A stretch of DNA of 64,000 nt from Pseudomonas saponiphila. Its GTDB lineage: Bacteria > Pseudomonadota > Gammaproteobacteria > Pseudomonadales > Pseudomonadaceae. Made by a program: the position numbers and the translations under genes. Positions within the stretch are counted from its first letter, which is position 1. The number at the start of each line of letters is the position of its first letter. Location of the stretch: NCBI RefSeq assembly GCF_900105185.1, contig NZ_FNTJ01000001.1, positions 496,001 through 560,000 of the forward strand. The letters run 5' to 3'. The notes below the pieces were generated by a model. The model did no database searches and was not told the DNA's origin. It saw nothing but the letters and a program-made list of their open reading frames with translations. This document shows, in pieces, positions 52,268 to 62,900 of this stretch.

Positions 52268-53980
52268 ATGAGCGAAAACACCGCATCCCCGGCGGCCGGC
52301 GTGCCCGGTCCTGAACACTCCGGCAGCAAACGGCGCTGGCCGGCTCTGGTGGCGGGCCTGTGCCTGGTGGCGGCCGCCATCGCGGGCGTGGGCTGCAAGC
52401 CCAAGACCTCGGTGGCGGAACTGGCTGGCGACAAGCTGGGCCTGAGTCGCCCTGACGGCCTGCTGGAAACCCATTCCCTGACGCAACTGCCCAAGGATCT
52501 GCTGGCGGTGCCTTTCCTCAAGGACACCCTGACCGAGGACTTCGTCTTCTATTACCAGGCCCATGCCGACCGTCTGGGCCTGATCGGCAGTCTGCGGCGG
52601 ATCATCTACGAGCATGACCTGAAACTGCAGGACAACCTGATCGAGCAACTGTTCGACCAGCCGGCGGATGTGGCGTTGTGGCGCGGTGCCGACGGGCGCC
52701 TCAAGGACTTCCTGCTGGTGATGGACCGCGGCGGGCTGGCCAAGCTGCTGGAGCCCCTGGCCAAGGTCGCCCTGGACGATACGCAACTGAGCAAGCTGGC
52801 CGAGCTCAAGGTCGGCGGCGATGCGGTGACGCTGTACCAACTGAACTACAACGCCGGCAAGTCCCTGGCGTTCGCCTCCCACGGCGACAAGCTGGTGGTG
52901 TTGTCCAACCCGGGCAAACTGTACGACCTGAGCCAAGGTGCCGACGATGAACACGGCGCCGTCTCCACGGCGGCCCTGGAGGCGCTGCTCAACGGTGACA
53001 AGCTGTTCCCCGAGGCGTTCGGCCTGGAGGCGCGCAAGCCCGAGGTGCAGCAGCGGCTGGCGGTCAACGCCGGAGTCCTGGCCATGGGTTACCAGCGCTT
53101 CATCCCCAACTTCGCCGGCCTGCGTTTCGACATGGACGACAAGGGCTGGCACAGCTACCTGGCCTTGCAAGAGCAGGACAACCAGCCGGACTTCGACTTC
53201 AAGCCGATCTGGCAGGCCATGCCCATGGGCGCCAGTGCCTGCGTGGCGCTGCCCCTGGCGGCGCAGCAGCAGAAGCCGCTGCTGGTCAAGCTCGGCGCCG
53301 AAGAAGCGGTGGCCACCACCCTCACCGAACACATGGCCGGCACCGCTGGCCTGTGCTGGTACGCCGACTCGCGGCTGTACACGCCGCTGCTGGTGGCCAG
53401 CCTCAAGGACGAGGACAACACCAAGCTCGATGCAGAGCTGGGCAAGCTGTTCGGTTCCATGGTCGGGGCCCGGGAAAGCAAGGTGCCGGAGCGCCTGTTC
53501 CCGGTGGTCGAGCAGCACAATGGCGAGGTGCACCAGTGGCAGCGCCAGGTCAGTTCCAACTTCGGCCAGTACCCGGCCAAGGAGGCCAAGGACCCGCAAG
53601 CCATCACCGGCCGCGCCTTCATGCAGGTCAGCCTGGCCCGCCACGGTTCGACCCTGGTGTTCTCCCTGGACGACAAGCTGGTGACCAAGGCCCTGGGCAC
53701 CCTGGACAAGCGCTTCCCGCCCCTGGCCGACGTGGTGCCCAAGGATGCGCTGATGCCGGTGTACCTGGGGCCGCAATCCCTGGCGCAGTTGATCCAGCAG
53801 GAAACCTTCGACAGCCTGCCCCAGGACATGGAGCCGGTGTTCAACAACGCCGCACAAACCTACCTGGTGCCCAAGCTGCGCAGCCTCGGCGGTTATGGCA
53901 AGTACGCCCTGACCCTGCCTGAAGGCAGCGAACCCAACGGCCACTGGCAATGGCTGCCCCTGCAATGGCGCGCGCTGTGA
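52268..53980 (+). CDS. magB: MagB: DUF2138 inner-membrane-anchored protein (YfaA-like)
   Basis: 570 residues. A cytoplasmic N-terminus of about 24 residues is followed by one membrane helix ([18 protein letters not shown]) that anchors a large periplasmic domain. DUF2138 landmarks: [42 protein letters not shown], and the [17 protein letters not shown] segment. Function unknown; in P. aeruginosa it is thought to help hold MagD at the inner membrane. Position and domain match E. coli yfaA. Confidence 0.88.
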   Translation: MSENTASPAAGVPGPEHSGSKRRWPALVAGLCLVAAAIAGVGCKPKTSVAELAGDKLGLSRPDGLLETHSLTQLPKDLLAVPFLKDTLTEDFVFYYQAHADRLGLIGSLRRIIYEHDLKLQDNLIEQLFDQPADVALWRGADGRLKDFLLVMDRGGLAKLLEPLAKVALDDTQLSKLAELKVGGDAVTLYQLNYNAGKSLAFASHGDKLVVLSNPGKLYDLSQGADDEHGAVSTAALEALLNGDKLFPEAFGLEARKPEVQQRLAVNAGVLAMGYQRFIPNFAGLRFDMDDKGWHSYLALQEQDNQPDFDFKPIWQAMPMGASACVALPLAAQQQKPLLVKLGAEEAVATTLTEHMAGTAGLCWYADSRLYTPLLVASLKDEDNTKLDAELGKLFGSMVGARESKVPERLFPVVEQHNGEVHQWQRQVSSNFGQYPAKEAKDPQAITGRAFMQVSLARHGSTLVFSLDDKLVTKALGTLDKRFPPLADVVPKDALMPVYLGPQSLAQLIQQETFDSLPQDMEPVFNNAAQTYLVPKLRSLGGYGKYALTLPEGSEPNGHWQWLPLQWRAL

Positions 53981-54624
53981 GTGCATGGCGCAAGAGTCTG
54001 TCCAGCCTCGGCCTGTTGGCCCTGTTGCTGAGCCATGCCGTGGGCGCGACCCAGGCGCCGCCGCTGGACGTGCAGCAGTCCCAGGTGTTTCGTGCCTGGT
54101 TCGTGCGCATTGCCCAGGAGCAACTGAGCCAGGGGCCGAGCCCGCGCTGGTATCAGCAGGACTGCGCCGGGCTGGTGCGCTTTGCCGCCAACGAAGCGCT
54201 CAAGGTCCACGACAGCAAGTGGCTGCGGGCCAACGGCCTGTCCAATCGCTACCTGCCGCCAGAGCTGCAACTGAGCGAAGGCCAGCGCGGCCTGGCCCAG
54301 CAGTGGCAGCAGGGCGGCGGGCAGACCGGGCCCTACGTCAATGCGATCAAGCTGATCCAGTTCAACAGCCATCTGGTCAGTCGTGACCTGGGCCAGGCGC
54401 GCCCCGGCGACCTGCTGTTCTTCGACCAGGGCGACGACCAGCACCTGATGATCTGGATGGGCCGTAACATCGCCTATCACACCGGCACCACCACCCCCAC
54501 CGACAACGGCATGCGCTCGGCCAGCGTGCAGCAACTGATGACATGGAAGGACACCCGATGGATACCCGACCCCGCCAACCCCAACTTCATCGGCATCTAT
54601 CGACTGAACTTCCTCACCCAATGA
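53965..54624 (+). CDS. magC: MagC: DUF1175 protein with NlpC/P60-like motifs (YfaT-like)
   Basis: 219 residues from ATG 53965; ATG 53950 or GTG 53977 (GTGA overlap with the magB stop) are equally possible since none has a good ribosome site. Signal peptide [20 protein letters not shown] and on to VGA. The mature protein has [14 protein letters not shown] (Cys67 in this numbering), RPGDLLFF and [10 protein letters not shown] (His160), in the order and spacing of the Cys-His peptidases NlpC/P60, although it is filed as DUF1175. Its stop overlaps the magD start by 4 bp. Confidence 0.85.
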   Translation: MARAVSAWRKSLSSLGLLALLLSHAVGATQAPPLDVQQSQVFRAWFVRIAQEQLSQGPSPRWYQQDCAGLVRFAANEALKVHDSKWLRANGLSNRYLPPELQLSEGQRGLAQQWQQGGGQTGPYVNAIKLIQFNSHLVSRDLGQARPGDLLFFDQGDDQHLMIWMGRNIAYHTGTTTPTDNGMRSASVQQLMTWKDTRWIPDPANPNFIGIYRLNFLTQ

Positions 54625-57600
54625 GCGAATCGCGTATGTGGCGTTTTCTGTTTCGACTGACTGTTGTTCTGACCCTCGTGGCCCCCGCGAGCCTGGTCAA
54701 TGCCGAAGACTCGGTGCCGTCCAGCGATTACGCGGCGGTCTCCGGCGAGAGTTTCTTCCTGCTGGCCGACAGCAGCTTTGCCAGCGATGAGCAGGCCATG
54801 GTGCGCCTTGAGGCCCCGGGCCGGGATTACCGGCGCTTTCGCATGGAACCCTACGGCGGTGCCGACATCCGGGTGTACCGGATCAACCAGCCGCTGGACT
54901 TCCTCAAGCGGCAGAAAAACCTGCACCGGGTGGTCAGCGACGGCCAGTTCAAGGGCGAGGGCCTGTCCAACACCCTGGCCTACCTGTGGGACAACTGGTA
55001 TCGCAAATCCCGTCGGGTGATGCAGCGGGCGTTCTCCTACGAGTCGCGCAAGCAGGTGACCGAGGAGGTGCCGGAATTGAAGGTCGGCAACTCCATGCTG
55101 GCGCCTACCCCCTATGACGCCCAGCCGCAGTTCGCCCTGATCCCGGGGCTGCCGCTGGTGACCCAGTTCCGTTATCCGCTGTGGCAGGCCAAGCCGATCC
55201 AGCCGCCGGCCGGGGTTGACCTGTCCGGTTCCTCCAGCCAGTTCATCAATGTCGCGCCGGGCAACGTCTATATCCCGCTGGGGCAACTCAAGCCGGGCCT
55301 GTACCTGGTGGAAGCCCTGGTGGGCAAGTACCGCGCCACCACCATGGTCTTTGTTTCCAACACCGTGGCGGTGAGCAAGATCGCCGGCGACGAGTTGCTG
55401 GTCTGGGCCGCGGGCAAGCATGAAGGCAACTCGGTGCCTAAGGTCAACGTACTGTGGACCGATGGCCTGGGCTTGATGAACAGCGGCGCCACCGACGAAC
55501 AGGGCCTGGTGCGCCTGAAACACGTCAGCCCCGAGCGCTCCTATGTGATAGGCGAGGACCAGGAAGGCGGGGTGTTCGTCTCCGAGAACTTCTATTACGA
55601 CAGCGAGATCTACGACACCAAGCTCTATGCCTTCACCGACCGGCCGCTGTATCGCCCGGGAGACTGGGTATCGCTGAAGATCGTCGGTCGCGAGTTCAAG
55701 AACGCCCGGGATTCGGTGCAGCCGGGGGCTGGGACGGTGAATGTCAGCGTGCTGGATGCCGCTGGCACCGCGCTGCAGAACCTGACCCTGAACCTGGATG
55801 CCAAGTCCGGCACTCAAGGCCGCTTCCAACTGCCGGAAAACGCCGTGGCCGGTGGTTATGAATTGCGTTTTGGCTACAAGGACCAGGTCTACAGCAGTGC
55901 CTTCCGCGTGGCCGAATACATCAAGCCGCATTTCGAGATTTCCCTGAGCCTGGCCAAGGCGGATTTCAAGACCGGTGAGCCGGTGAAGGGCAATCTGGTG
56001 CTGCTCTATCCGGACGGCAAGCCGGTGGCCAATGCGCGCCTGCAGCTGAGCCTGCGGGCCCAGCAACTGTCGATGGTGGACAACGAGCTGCAGTACATGG
56101 GCCAGTTCCCGGTGGAACTGACCAGCGCCGAGCTGACCACCGACGCCAAGGGCAGTGCCACCCTCGATCTGCCAGCGGCCAGCAAGCCGAGCCGCTATAT
56201 GCTCACCGTGTTCGCCAGTGACGGCGCGGCCTACCGGGTCAAGACCACCAAGGAAATCCTCATCGAGCGTGGCGCGGCAAGCTTCAGCCTGAGTGCGCCG
56301 CAGCGTTTCAGCGCCGCCGGCGACAAGGTGCAGTTCAGCTACCTCAACCAGAACACCGGCGAGCAGGGCAAGAAGGTTTCCCCCAGCCGCTACAGTTGGG
56401 TGCGCCTGGAAGACCAGTCCACCGGCGAGGGCAAGCTGGGTGAGGCCGACAAGGGCTTTGCCCTGGCCTTCGAGCGTCCCGGCACCTACAACCTGACCCT
56501 GAAGGACGAACATGATCGGGTCCTGGGCGGCACCAGCCACTCGGTCACCGGCGAAGGGGTGAAAGCGGTGCCGGGCACCGTGGAAATCGTTCTCGACAAG
56601 CCCGAATACCAGGCCGGTGACGAAGCGCTGGCGCTGATCACCTTCCCCGAGCCGATCAACGACGCGCTGCTGTCGCTGGAGCGCGACAAGGTCGAGGCCA
56701 CGGCGCTGCTGTCCAAGGGCGCTGACTGGCTGAAGGTGGAAAAGCTCAGCCCCACTCAATACCGCGTCCGGGTGCCGGTGAAGGACAACTTTGCGCCGAA
56801 CCTGACCTTCTCCGTGCTCTACACCAAGGGCGGCGAGTACAGCTTCCAGAACGCCGGGATCAAGGTGCTGACGCCGCAGATCGATGTGGCCATCCACACC
56901 GACAAGGACAAGTACCAGCCGGGTGACCTGGTCACCGTTGACCTGTCCACCCAGTTCGCCGGCAAACCGGTGCCGGCGCACCTGACGGTCAGCGTGGTGG
57001 ACGAAATGGTCTACGCCCTGCAACCGGAAGTGGCGCCAAGCATCGACCAGTTCTTCTATCACCCACGGCGCAACAACGTGCGCACCAGCGCCAGCCTGTC
57101 GTTCATCAGCTACGACGTGGCCCTGCCGGGCAGCCCCACCGCACCGGGCAAGGCCAACCGCAGCGAACGCGGGGTCAAGGTGCTGGAGCGACCACGGCGC
57201 GAAGACGTCGATACCGCTGCCTGGCAGCCGGAACTGTTGACCGATGGCAGCGGCAAGGCGCGTTTCACCTTCCGCATGCCCGACTCCCTGACCCGCTGGC
57301 GCATCACTGCCCGGGCCATCGCCGATGACGGCCAGGTGGGGCAGAAGAAGCAGTTCGTGCGCTCGGAAAAGCCCCTGTACCTGAAGTGGAGCGGCCCGAC
57401 CCGTTTCCGCAGTGGCGACAAGCCGGACCTGGGGCTATTTGTCTTCAGCCAGTCCGAACAGACGGCCAAGGCCGAGCTGGTGGTGCGTTATGCCGGGGAG
57501 TCCCAGCGTTTGCCGTTGACCCTCAACAGCGGTATCAACTACGTGGCGCTGCCGGCCATTGCCCCGGGCAACGGTGAGTGGAGCGCCGAGCTGGTGCAAG

Positions 57601-59198
57601 GCGGCAAGACCGTGGATGCCCTGGCCGTGCGCCTGCTGAGCAGTGCCGCCGGTTGGCAGACGGTGCAGGCCCAGAGCCTGGACGTGGCCGGCACCAGCAC
57701 ACCGTTGGGCCTGCCGGCCGATGCCGCAGAGATCCGCCTGCGCCTGGACGATAGCCCGCAAGCGCTGTTCCGTTCGGCCCTGGACGACCTGCTGGAATAC
57801 CCTTATGGCGGCGTCGAACAGACCGCCAGCCAGTTGCTGCCGTTGAGCGTTGCCTACCCGGCGCTGGCCAGCAATCCGCAGGTTCGCGACCGCTTGCGCC
57901 TGATGATGCAGAACAGCCGCCTGCGCCTGGTGCACATGGCCGGGCCGGAAGCCGCGTTCACCTGGTGGGGCGAAGACGCCGATGCCGATGCCTTCCTCAC
58001 CGCTTACGCCTATTACGCCGATTGGCATGCCAGCAAGGTCATGGACCTGAACCTGCCGCCGGAGCACTGGCAGCGGGTGCTGGAGGTCTATGCCAAGCAG
58101 GCCGGCAATACGCCGTTGCTGCAACGGGCGCTGATCCTGTCCTTTGCTCGTGAGATGAACCTGCCGATCGCCACGCTGGTCAGGGGCCTGATGGACGATC
58201 TGGCCAAGGTCGGCAGCGGTCCGGCTGACAGCGTGGACGCTGGCAGCAGCGACAGCCTGGTGATGGCGGATCCGGATTCGGCCCTTGGTCTGGCTGGTGC
58301 CCGGGTGTTGACCGCGGCCCTGGCGCGGGATGCCAAGGTCACCCCGCCAGCGGCTTTCGTGGCGCAGTTGGACGCGGCCCAGCAACAGCTCGACCTCAGT
58401 TCGCAGCCGTTCGCCCAGGCCATCAACCTGTCCTTGAAGCCCTTCGATCAAGCGACGGCGCGTACCCTGCTGCAACGCCTGCTGCCATCGCAACCGACTC
58501 TGGACCGAGCCCTGGCCCTGACCTGGCTGCAGCGCAGCGTGGCTCAGGCAGCACCGGCCGTGGCCCTGAATCCGGGGCAGGGCTGGCAAGCGCAACAGGG
58601 CGCCAGCGGTGAACGCTACTGGCTGTGGCAGGGCCCGCAAGTGCCTGCGGTGTTGACCCTGGATCCGTTGCCGGAGCGGCCGTTGCGCGCTTCTCTCAGC
58701 TACCAGAGCCAGCAGGAGGCGGGCACGCCATTGCCGGTGAACATCACCCGTCGTCTGTTGCGCCTGGTGCCGGGCGACGAGGCTTTCACCTTCAAGCTGG
58801 AGCCGGTGGGCAACAAGCCGATCGCCAGTGATGGCCTGTACCTGGACGAAGTGATCATCGCCAATCAGAGCAAGCGGCCGCTGCTGTACGGCATGCTGGA
58901 AGTGCCGTTGCCACCGGGTGCCGATGTCGAGCGCACCACCTGGGGGATCAAGCTGGCCGGTCCTGCGGGCACGGAAGCGGCGTCCCTGGAAAAGGCCCGC
59001 TTCGAACCCGGGCAGATGAGCTACGCGGTGCCGCTGGATGCCTTGAACGACAGCAGCGAAGTGCGTCTGCGGCACTTGATCCGCTTCTCCCAGAAGGGCC
59101 AGTTCAACCTGCCTGCGGCACGTTTCTACCAGGTCTATGCACCGGAGCATCAGGCTCGGGAAAGCACACCGACACTGGGTCAGGTCACGGTCAAATAA
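54621..59198 (+). CDS. magD: MagD: bacterial alpha-2-macroglobulin without thioester (YfaS-like)
   Basis: 1525 residues. Signal peptide ([19 protein letters not shown] ... NA). The middle contains repeated macroglobulin beta domains ([50 protein letters not shown]). The A2M domain follows with [20 protein letters not shown]. The place of the thioester motif reads [13 protein letters not shown]: Cys is replaced by Val (Val1065), so no thioester forms, as in YfaS and P. aeruginosa MagD. It traps or protects against proteases in the periplasm and is reported to bind PBP1b. ATGA overlap with magC. Confidence 0.93.
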   Translation: MSESRMWRFLFRLTVVLTLVAPASLVNAEDSVPSSDYAAVSGESFFLLADSSFASDEQAMVRLEAPGRDYRRFRMEPYGGADIRVYRINQPLDFLKRQKNLHRVVSDGQFKGEGLSNTLAYLWDNWYRKSRRVMQRAFSYESRKQVTEEVPELKVGNSMLAPTPYDAQPQFALIPGLPLVTQFRYPLWQAKPIQPPAGVDLSGSSSQFINVAPGNVYIPLGQLKPGLYLVEALVGKYRATTMVFVSNTVAVSKIAGDELLVWAAGKHEGNSVPKVNVLWTDGLGLMNSGATDEQGLVRLKHVSPERSYVIGEDQEGGVFVSENFYYDSEIYDTKLYAFTDRPLYRPGDWVSLKIVGREFKNARDSVQPGAGTVNVSVLDAAGTALQNLTLNLDAKSGTQGRFQLPENAVAGGYELRFGYKDQVYSSAFRVAEYIKPHFEISLSLAKADFKTGEPVKGNLVLLYPDGKPVANARLQLSLRAQQLSMVDNELQYMGQFPVELTSAELTTDAKGSATLDLPAASKPSRYMLTVFASDGAAYRVKTTKEILIERGAASFSLSAPQRFSAAGDKVQFSYLNQNTGEQGKKVSPSRYSWVRLEDQSTGEGKLGEADKGFALAFERPGTYNLTLKDEHDRVLGGTSHSVTGEGVKAVPGTVEIVLDKPEYQAGDEALALITFPEPINDALLSLERDKVEATALLSKGADWLKVEKLSPTQYRVRVPVKDNFAPNLTFSVLYTKGGEYSFQNAGIKVLTPQIDVAIHTDKDKYQPGDLVTVDLSTQFAGKPVPAHLTVSVVDEMVYALQPEVAPSIDQFFYHPRRNNVRTSASLSFISYDVALPGSPTAPGKANRSERGVKVLERPRREDVDTAAWQPELLTDGSGKARFTFRMPDSLTRWRITARAIADDGQVGQKKQFVRSEKPLYLKWSGPTRFRSGDKPDLGLFVFSQSEQTAKAELVVRYAGESQRLPLTLNSGINYVALPAIAPGNGEWSAELVQGGKTVDALAVRLLSSAAGWQTVQAQSLDVAGTSTPLGLPADAAEIRLRLDDSPQALFRSALDDLLEYPYGGVEQTASQLLPLSVAYPALASNPQVRDRLRLMMQNSRLRLVHMAGPEAAFTWWGEDADADAFLTAYAYYADWHASKVMDLNLPPEHWQRVLEVYAKQAGNTPLLQRALILSFAREMNLPIATLVRGLMDDLAKVGSGPADSVDAGSSDSLVMADPDSALGLAGARVLTAALARDAKVTPPAAFVAQLDAAQQQLDLSSQPFAQAINLSLKPFDQATARTLLQRLLPSQPTLDRALALTWLQRSVAQAAPAVALNPGQGWQAQQGASGERYWLWQGPQVPAVLTLDPLPERPLRASLSYQSQQEAGTPLPVNITRRLLRLVPGDEAFTFKLEPVGNKPIASDGLYLDEVIIANQSKRPLLYGMLEVPLPPGADVERTTWGIKLAGPAGTEAASLEKARFEPGQMSYAVPLDALNDSSEVRLRHLIRFSQKGQFNLPAARFYQVYAPEHQARESTPTLGQVTVK

Positions 59199-59199
59199 C

Positions 59200-60843
59200 A
59201 TGACGCGGTGTTGGGCCTGGTTGTGCCTGTGTCTACTCCCTGGGCTGGTGACAGCCCAGGACGAGCCTCTGCGCCTGGCCTGGAAAACCGCCCCGGACAG
59301 CGAGCTGGTGAGCCTGAGCAAGACCCAGGTGCTGGCTCGCGAGCCGTTGCCGCAGGATCTGCTGGCCCCCCTGGGCAGTGTCTGGAAGCTCTTTGTCTAC
59401 GCCTGGTTGGTGGACACCGGCGCGCAAGAGCCGGCCTATGCCTGCCAGGGCAAGTCCAGGGATGAGGTCTATTGCTGCACGGCCGGTGGCAGCATCGCCC
59501 GGGATCAGGCCCTGGTCCGTTCCTGTGGGTTGTACTTCGAGCCGCAACGCTTGCAGCTGTCCAGCGCTGACTGGCGCCGGTACTGGCAAGCCCGCCATGC
59601 GCCGGAGTGGTTGCGCGATCTCGACCGCCTGCAGCCGCAGACCCGGGTGCCGGTGGTAGAGCTGCTGCAGGTGCTGGCGCAGTTGCCGGCCCAGGAGACG
59701 GCCCGCCGGGTGTTGCTGGATGTGGTGCTCAGCGCCTCCGATGGCACGGTGCTGGGAGCCTTGGGTGGGCGCCTGCGGGTCAAGACCTGGAGCTGGCTGG
59801 CGGATCAGGACCCGCAGTCGCGCCAGGGCGGTTTTGCCGGGTGGCTGGTGGACGGCACGCCCCTGTGGGTGGGTGGACGAGGCACCAGTCAGCGGGTGTT
59901 GAAGGATTACGCCGAGGTTCTGGACCAGGTGCTGCCGGACAAACCGCCTGTGGATAAAGGCCGCTGTGTCGAAGTCAGCCTGTTTTCCCGCTACCCGCTG
60001 AAAAGCGTCAGCCAGAACGGCCGGGCCGTCAGGCCAGGTGCCCTGCAAGGGGATTACCGGGTGGAATTCGCCAATGGCAATCAATTGGATATCCACAGTG
60101 GCGGCGAGCTTTTCCTGCAAGCTGGCGCCTCGGCCCTGCAACTGGTGGCTCGCCTGGACCGCGAGGAATACGTGGCCCGGGTGCTGCAGCGCGAGGCTTC
60201 CAGCGAACCCCGGGAAGCCGCCAAGGCCCTGGCCGTGGCGATCCGTACCTATCTGCTGCAGAACGCCGGGCGCAGTGGCGAATGCCTGAGCATCGACGAC
60301 AGCAGCAACCGCCAGCGGGTCGCCCCGCGTCCGGCCACCGCCGAGGCACGGGCCATCGCCGCCTGGACCAGTGATCTGGTGCTGGCTGGCACGCAAGTCA
60401 CCTACCACTCGGACCTGATTGCGCCGGACAAGCTGTCCTGGCAGCAGGCCGTGGAACAAGCGAACTCCGGCCAGCGTTATGACGCCATCCTGCTGCATGC
60501 CTATCCGCGCGCCAGCCTCAGCCGCTGGGACAACCCGGTGGCCTCCTGCGAACCCTTGCCGGCGGCCCAGGATTGGCTGCTGAAGCAGCGTCGGCGCTGG
60601 CGCCAGCCGCTGGAGCAAGAGATTGGCTACAACGAAATCAGCCAGTTCGCGGTGTGCCGCCTGAGCTTCGGCCGGCCCTACGTCGACCGTGAACGGCAAC
60701 GCATCTACGTGCGTGGCGTGCTCTCGCTGCAAGACCGCCTCGACCTGACTCACGAATACCTGCACCTGGCCTTTGAAGCTCATCCCAACGGCCAGGATGA
60801 AACCTACATCGAAGGGCTCGCCCGTCATCTTTTATTGGAATAG
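59200..60843 (+). CDS. magE: MagE: DUF2300 protein (YfaQ-like) with SxxK and SpoIID-like segments
   Basis: 547 residues from ATG 59200. Signal peptide MTRCWAWLCLCLLPGLVTA. Near residue 60 is PLGSVWKLFVY, an SxxK (Ser60, Lys63) like that of penicillin-binding proteins and class A beta-lactamases. Residues ~322-355, EEYVARVLQREASSEPREAA and onward KALAVAIRTYLLQ, closely follow the SpoIID lytic-transglycosylase domain signature. The C-terminus is DLTHEYLHLAF with a possible HExxH-like His-Glu-Tyr-Leu-His. The E. coli homologue has no known function. One base separates it from magD. Confidence 0.85.
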   Translation: MTRCWAWLCLCLLPGLVTAQDEPLRLAWKTAPDSELVSLSKTQVLAREPLPQDLLAPLGSVWKLFVYAWLVDTGAQEPAYACQGKSRDEVYCCTAGGSIARDQALVRSCGLYFEPQRLQLSSADWRRYWQARHAPEWLRDLDRLQPQTRVPVVELLQVLAQLPAQETARRVLLDVVLSASDGTVLGALGGRLRVKTWSWLADQDPQSRQGGFAGWLVDGTPLWVGGRGTSQRVLKDYAEVLDQVLPDKPPVDKGRCVEVSLFSRYPLKSVSQNGRAVRPGALQGDYRVEFANGNQLDIHSGGELFLQAGASALQLVARLDREEYVARVLQREASSEPREAAKALAVAIRTYLLQNAGRSGECLSIDDSSNRQRVAPRPATAEARAIAAWTSDLVLAGTQVTYHSDLIAPDKLSWQQAVEQANSGQRYDAILLHAYPRASLSRWDNPVASCEPLPAAQDWLLKQRRRWRQPLEQEIGYNEISQFAVCRLSFGRPYVDRERQRIYVRGVLSLQDRLDLTHEYLHLAFEAHPNGQDETYIEGLARHLLLE

Positions 60844-60846
60844 GCC

Positions 60847-61665
60847 ATGAAACTTCCTGCTCCCCCGGTCCTCCTGTTCCTTTGTGGAATGTTCAGCCTG
60901 CCCATGGCCCTGGCCGATAGCGGCATCCGGCTCGACACCCCCAAGGGCGGCTGGCGGACCCGCGCCGTCGATGGCGAGCAATACATCCAGGAGGTCAACT
61001 ACCCGGCCTCCTCGGTGAACACGCCCCAGGGCCAGGCCGATACCGCGCGGATTCGCGGACAGATCAAGGGCGCGCCCAAGGCGAGCAAAGAGCCGGGCAA
61101 GCTGATCGTCAACGGCGTCAGCATGCCGCTCAAGTTCGACGAGCAAGGCGGCTTCGACCGGCCTTACTCATTTCCCAACGGCAGCAACAGCGTGGAGGTG
61201 CGCAGCCCCGACGGTCAGCAACGCAAGCGCGTGCAGTTTCTCAATACCGGTGGGGGCGTGACCCCGCCCAAGTTGCGGGTGCTGCTGTCCTGGGACAGCG
61301 ACAACACCGACCTCGACCTGCATCTGGTGACCCCCGATGGCGCGCACATCTGGTATGGCGATCGCGTGGCCCCCAACGGCGCGACCCTGGACGTGGACGT
61401 GACCACCGGCTACGGCCCGGAGATTTTCTCCATGCCGGCGCCGCTCAAGGGCCAGTACCTGGTCTACGTGAACTACTACGGTGGCGGTTATCGCAGTGAT
61501 GACGACGAAGATGGCGGCCAGGAAAACGCCGTGCAGCCGCTGACCACGGCCCAGGTCACGGTGATCACCGAGGAAGGCACGCCGGATGAGAAGAGCGAAT
61601 CCTTCATCGTGCCGATGCGCGCCCCCGGAGAGCTGACCCTGGTGCGCAGTTTCAGCTATCCATGA
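60847..61665 (+). CDS. magF: MagF: DUF2135 protein (YfaP-like)
   Basis: 272 residues with signal peptide MKLPAPPVLLFLCGMFSLPMALA. Like MagA it has an Ig-like module (KLIVNGVSMPLKFDEQGGF ... NSVEVRSPDGQ) and a DUF2135 domain (RVLLSWDSDNTDLDLHLVTP; DVTTGYGPEIFSM). The Asp-rich loop DDDEDGG near the end is an insertion not seen in MagA. Three bases after magE; last gene of the operon. Confidence 0.88.
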   Translation: MKLPAPPVLLFLCGMFSLPMALADSGIRLDTPKGGWRTRAVDGEQYIQEVNYPASSVNTPQGQADTARIRGQIKGAPKASKEPGKLIVNGVSMPLKFDEQGGFDRPYSFPNGSNSVEVRSPDGQQRKRVQFLNTGGGVTPPKLRVLLSWDSDNTDLDLHLVTPDGAHIWYGDRVAPNGATLDVDVTTGYGPEIFSMPAPLKGQYLVYVNYYGGGYRSDDDEDGGQENAVQPLTTAQVTVITEEGTPDEKSESFIVPMRAPGELTLVRSFSYP

Positions 61666-61703
61666 TCGAGCGCAACGGATGGGCTTTCCCGGCCATCCGT
61701 TCA

Positions 61704-61717
61704 TTGCCCTGAGACAA
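61704..61717 (+). promoter_or_regulatory. Possible ANR/DNR box upstream of nirK
   Basis: TTGCCCTGAGACAA keeps the outer TTG and CAA of the FNR-type site TTGAT-N4-ATCAA with the right spacing but differs at the inner bases. It lies 61 bp before the nirK start codon. Confidence 0.35.
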
Positions 61718-61778
61718 TACGAGCGCCCGGCGTTTGCCTTGCAATGAAACACCATTCATTGGCAGGGATAAGCAGAGC

Positions 61779-62867
61779 ATGGGTGCTTTTCAATCGTGGT
61801 TGAAGTGCTGTGTGGTGGCCGGCAGCTGTTTCTCCGGCCTGGTGTTGGCCGCGGGCACCGACGGGTTGCAGCGGGTCAAGGTGGATCTGGTGGCGCCGCC
61901 TCAGGTGCATGCCCACGAGCAGGTGGTCAGCGGGCCGCCGAAGGTCGTGCAGTTCCACATGGCGGTGGAAGAAAAGAAAATGGTCGTGGATGACCAGGGC
62001 ACCACCCTGCAGGCCATGACCTTCAACGGCTCCATGCCCGGCCCGACGCTGGTGGTGCACGAGGGCGACTACGTCGAACTGACCTTGAGCAACCCGGCCA
62101 GCAACAGCATGCCGCACAACATCGACTTCCATGCCGCCACCGGTGCCCTGGGCGGGGCCGCGCTGACCCAGGTGGTGCCGGGCCAGGAGGTGGTGCTGCG
62201 TTTCAAGGCTGATCGTAGCGGCACCTTTGTCTATCACTGTGCGCCGTCGGGAATGGTGCCCTGGCACGTGGTCTCGGGCATGAGTGGAACCCTGATGGTG
62301 CTGCCTCGCGACGGCTTGAAAGACCCTGCCGGCAAGCCCTTGCGCTATGACCGGGCCTACACCATCGGCGAGTTCGACCTGTACATCCCCAAGGATAAGG
62401 ACGGGCATTACAAGGACTACCCGGACCTGGCATCCAGCTACCAGGACACCCGTGAAGTGATGCGCAAGCTGACTCCGAGCCATGTGGTGTTCAACGGCCG
62501 GGTGGGAGCCCTGACCGGGGCCAATGCGCTGACCGCCAAGGTCGGGGAAAGTGTGCTGTTCATCCATTCCCAGGCTAACCGCGACAGTCGTCCGCACCTG
62601 ATTGGCGGCCATGGCGACTGGGTCTGGACCACCGGCAAGTTCGGCAATGCCCCGATGCGCAATCTGGAAACCTGGTTTATCCCCGGCGGTTCGGCGCTGG
62701 CCGCGCTCTACACCTTCAAACAGCCTGGCACCTACGTGTACCTCAACCACAACCTGATCGAGGCCATGGAGTTGGGGGCGCTGGCTCAGGTCAAGGTCGA
62801 AGGCACCTGGGATGATGACCTGATGACACAGGTAAAAGCCCCGGGGCCCATTGTTCCGGCCAAGTGA
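61779..62867 (+). CDS. nirK: Copper-containing nitrite reductase
   Basis: 362 residues from ATG 61779 with a signal peptide ending LAA. Two cupredoxin domains. Type 1 copper ligands: His113, Cys154, His163 and Met168 ([25 protein letters not shown]). Type 2 copper ligands: His118, His153 and His324; catalytic Asp116 and His273 ([10 protein letters not shown]) are present. Reduces nitrite to nitric oxide in the periplasm. No nirV, nor or nos gene lies nearby, so the gene stands alone here. The upstream frame to 61734 is not needed. Confidence 0.94.
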   Translation: MGAFQSWLKCCVVAGSCFSGLVLAAGTDGLQRVKVDLVAPPQVHAHEQVVSGPPKVVQFHMAVEEKKMVVDDQGTTLQAMTFNGSMPGPTLVVHEGDYVELTLSNPASNSMPHNIDFHAATGALGGAALTQVVPGQEVVLRFKADRSGTFVYHCAPSGMVPWHVVSGMSGTLMVLPRDGLKDPAGKPLRYDRAYTIGEFDLYIPKDKDGHYKDYPDLASSYQDTREVMRKLTPSHVVFNGRVGALTGANALTAKVGESVLFIHSQANRDSRPHLIGGHGDWVWTTGKFGNAPMRNLETWFIPGGSALAALYTFKQPGTYVYLNHNLIEAMELGALAQVKVEGTWDDDLMTQVKAPGPIVPAK

Positions 62868-62900
62868 TAGCGGCCGGGGCTCAGGCCACGGTGCCTGGTA

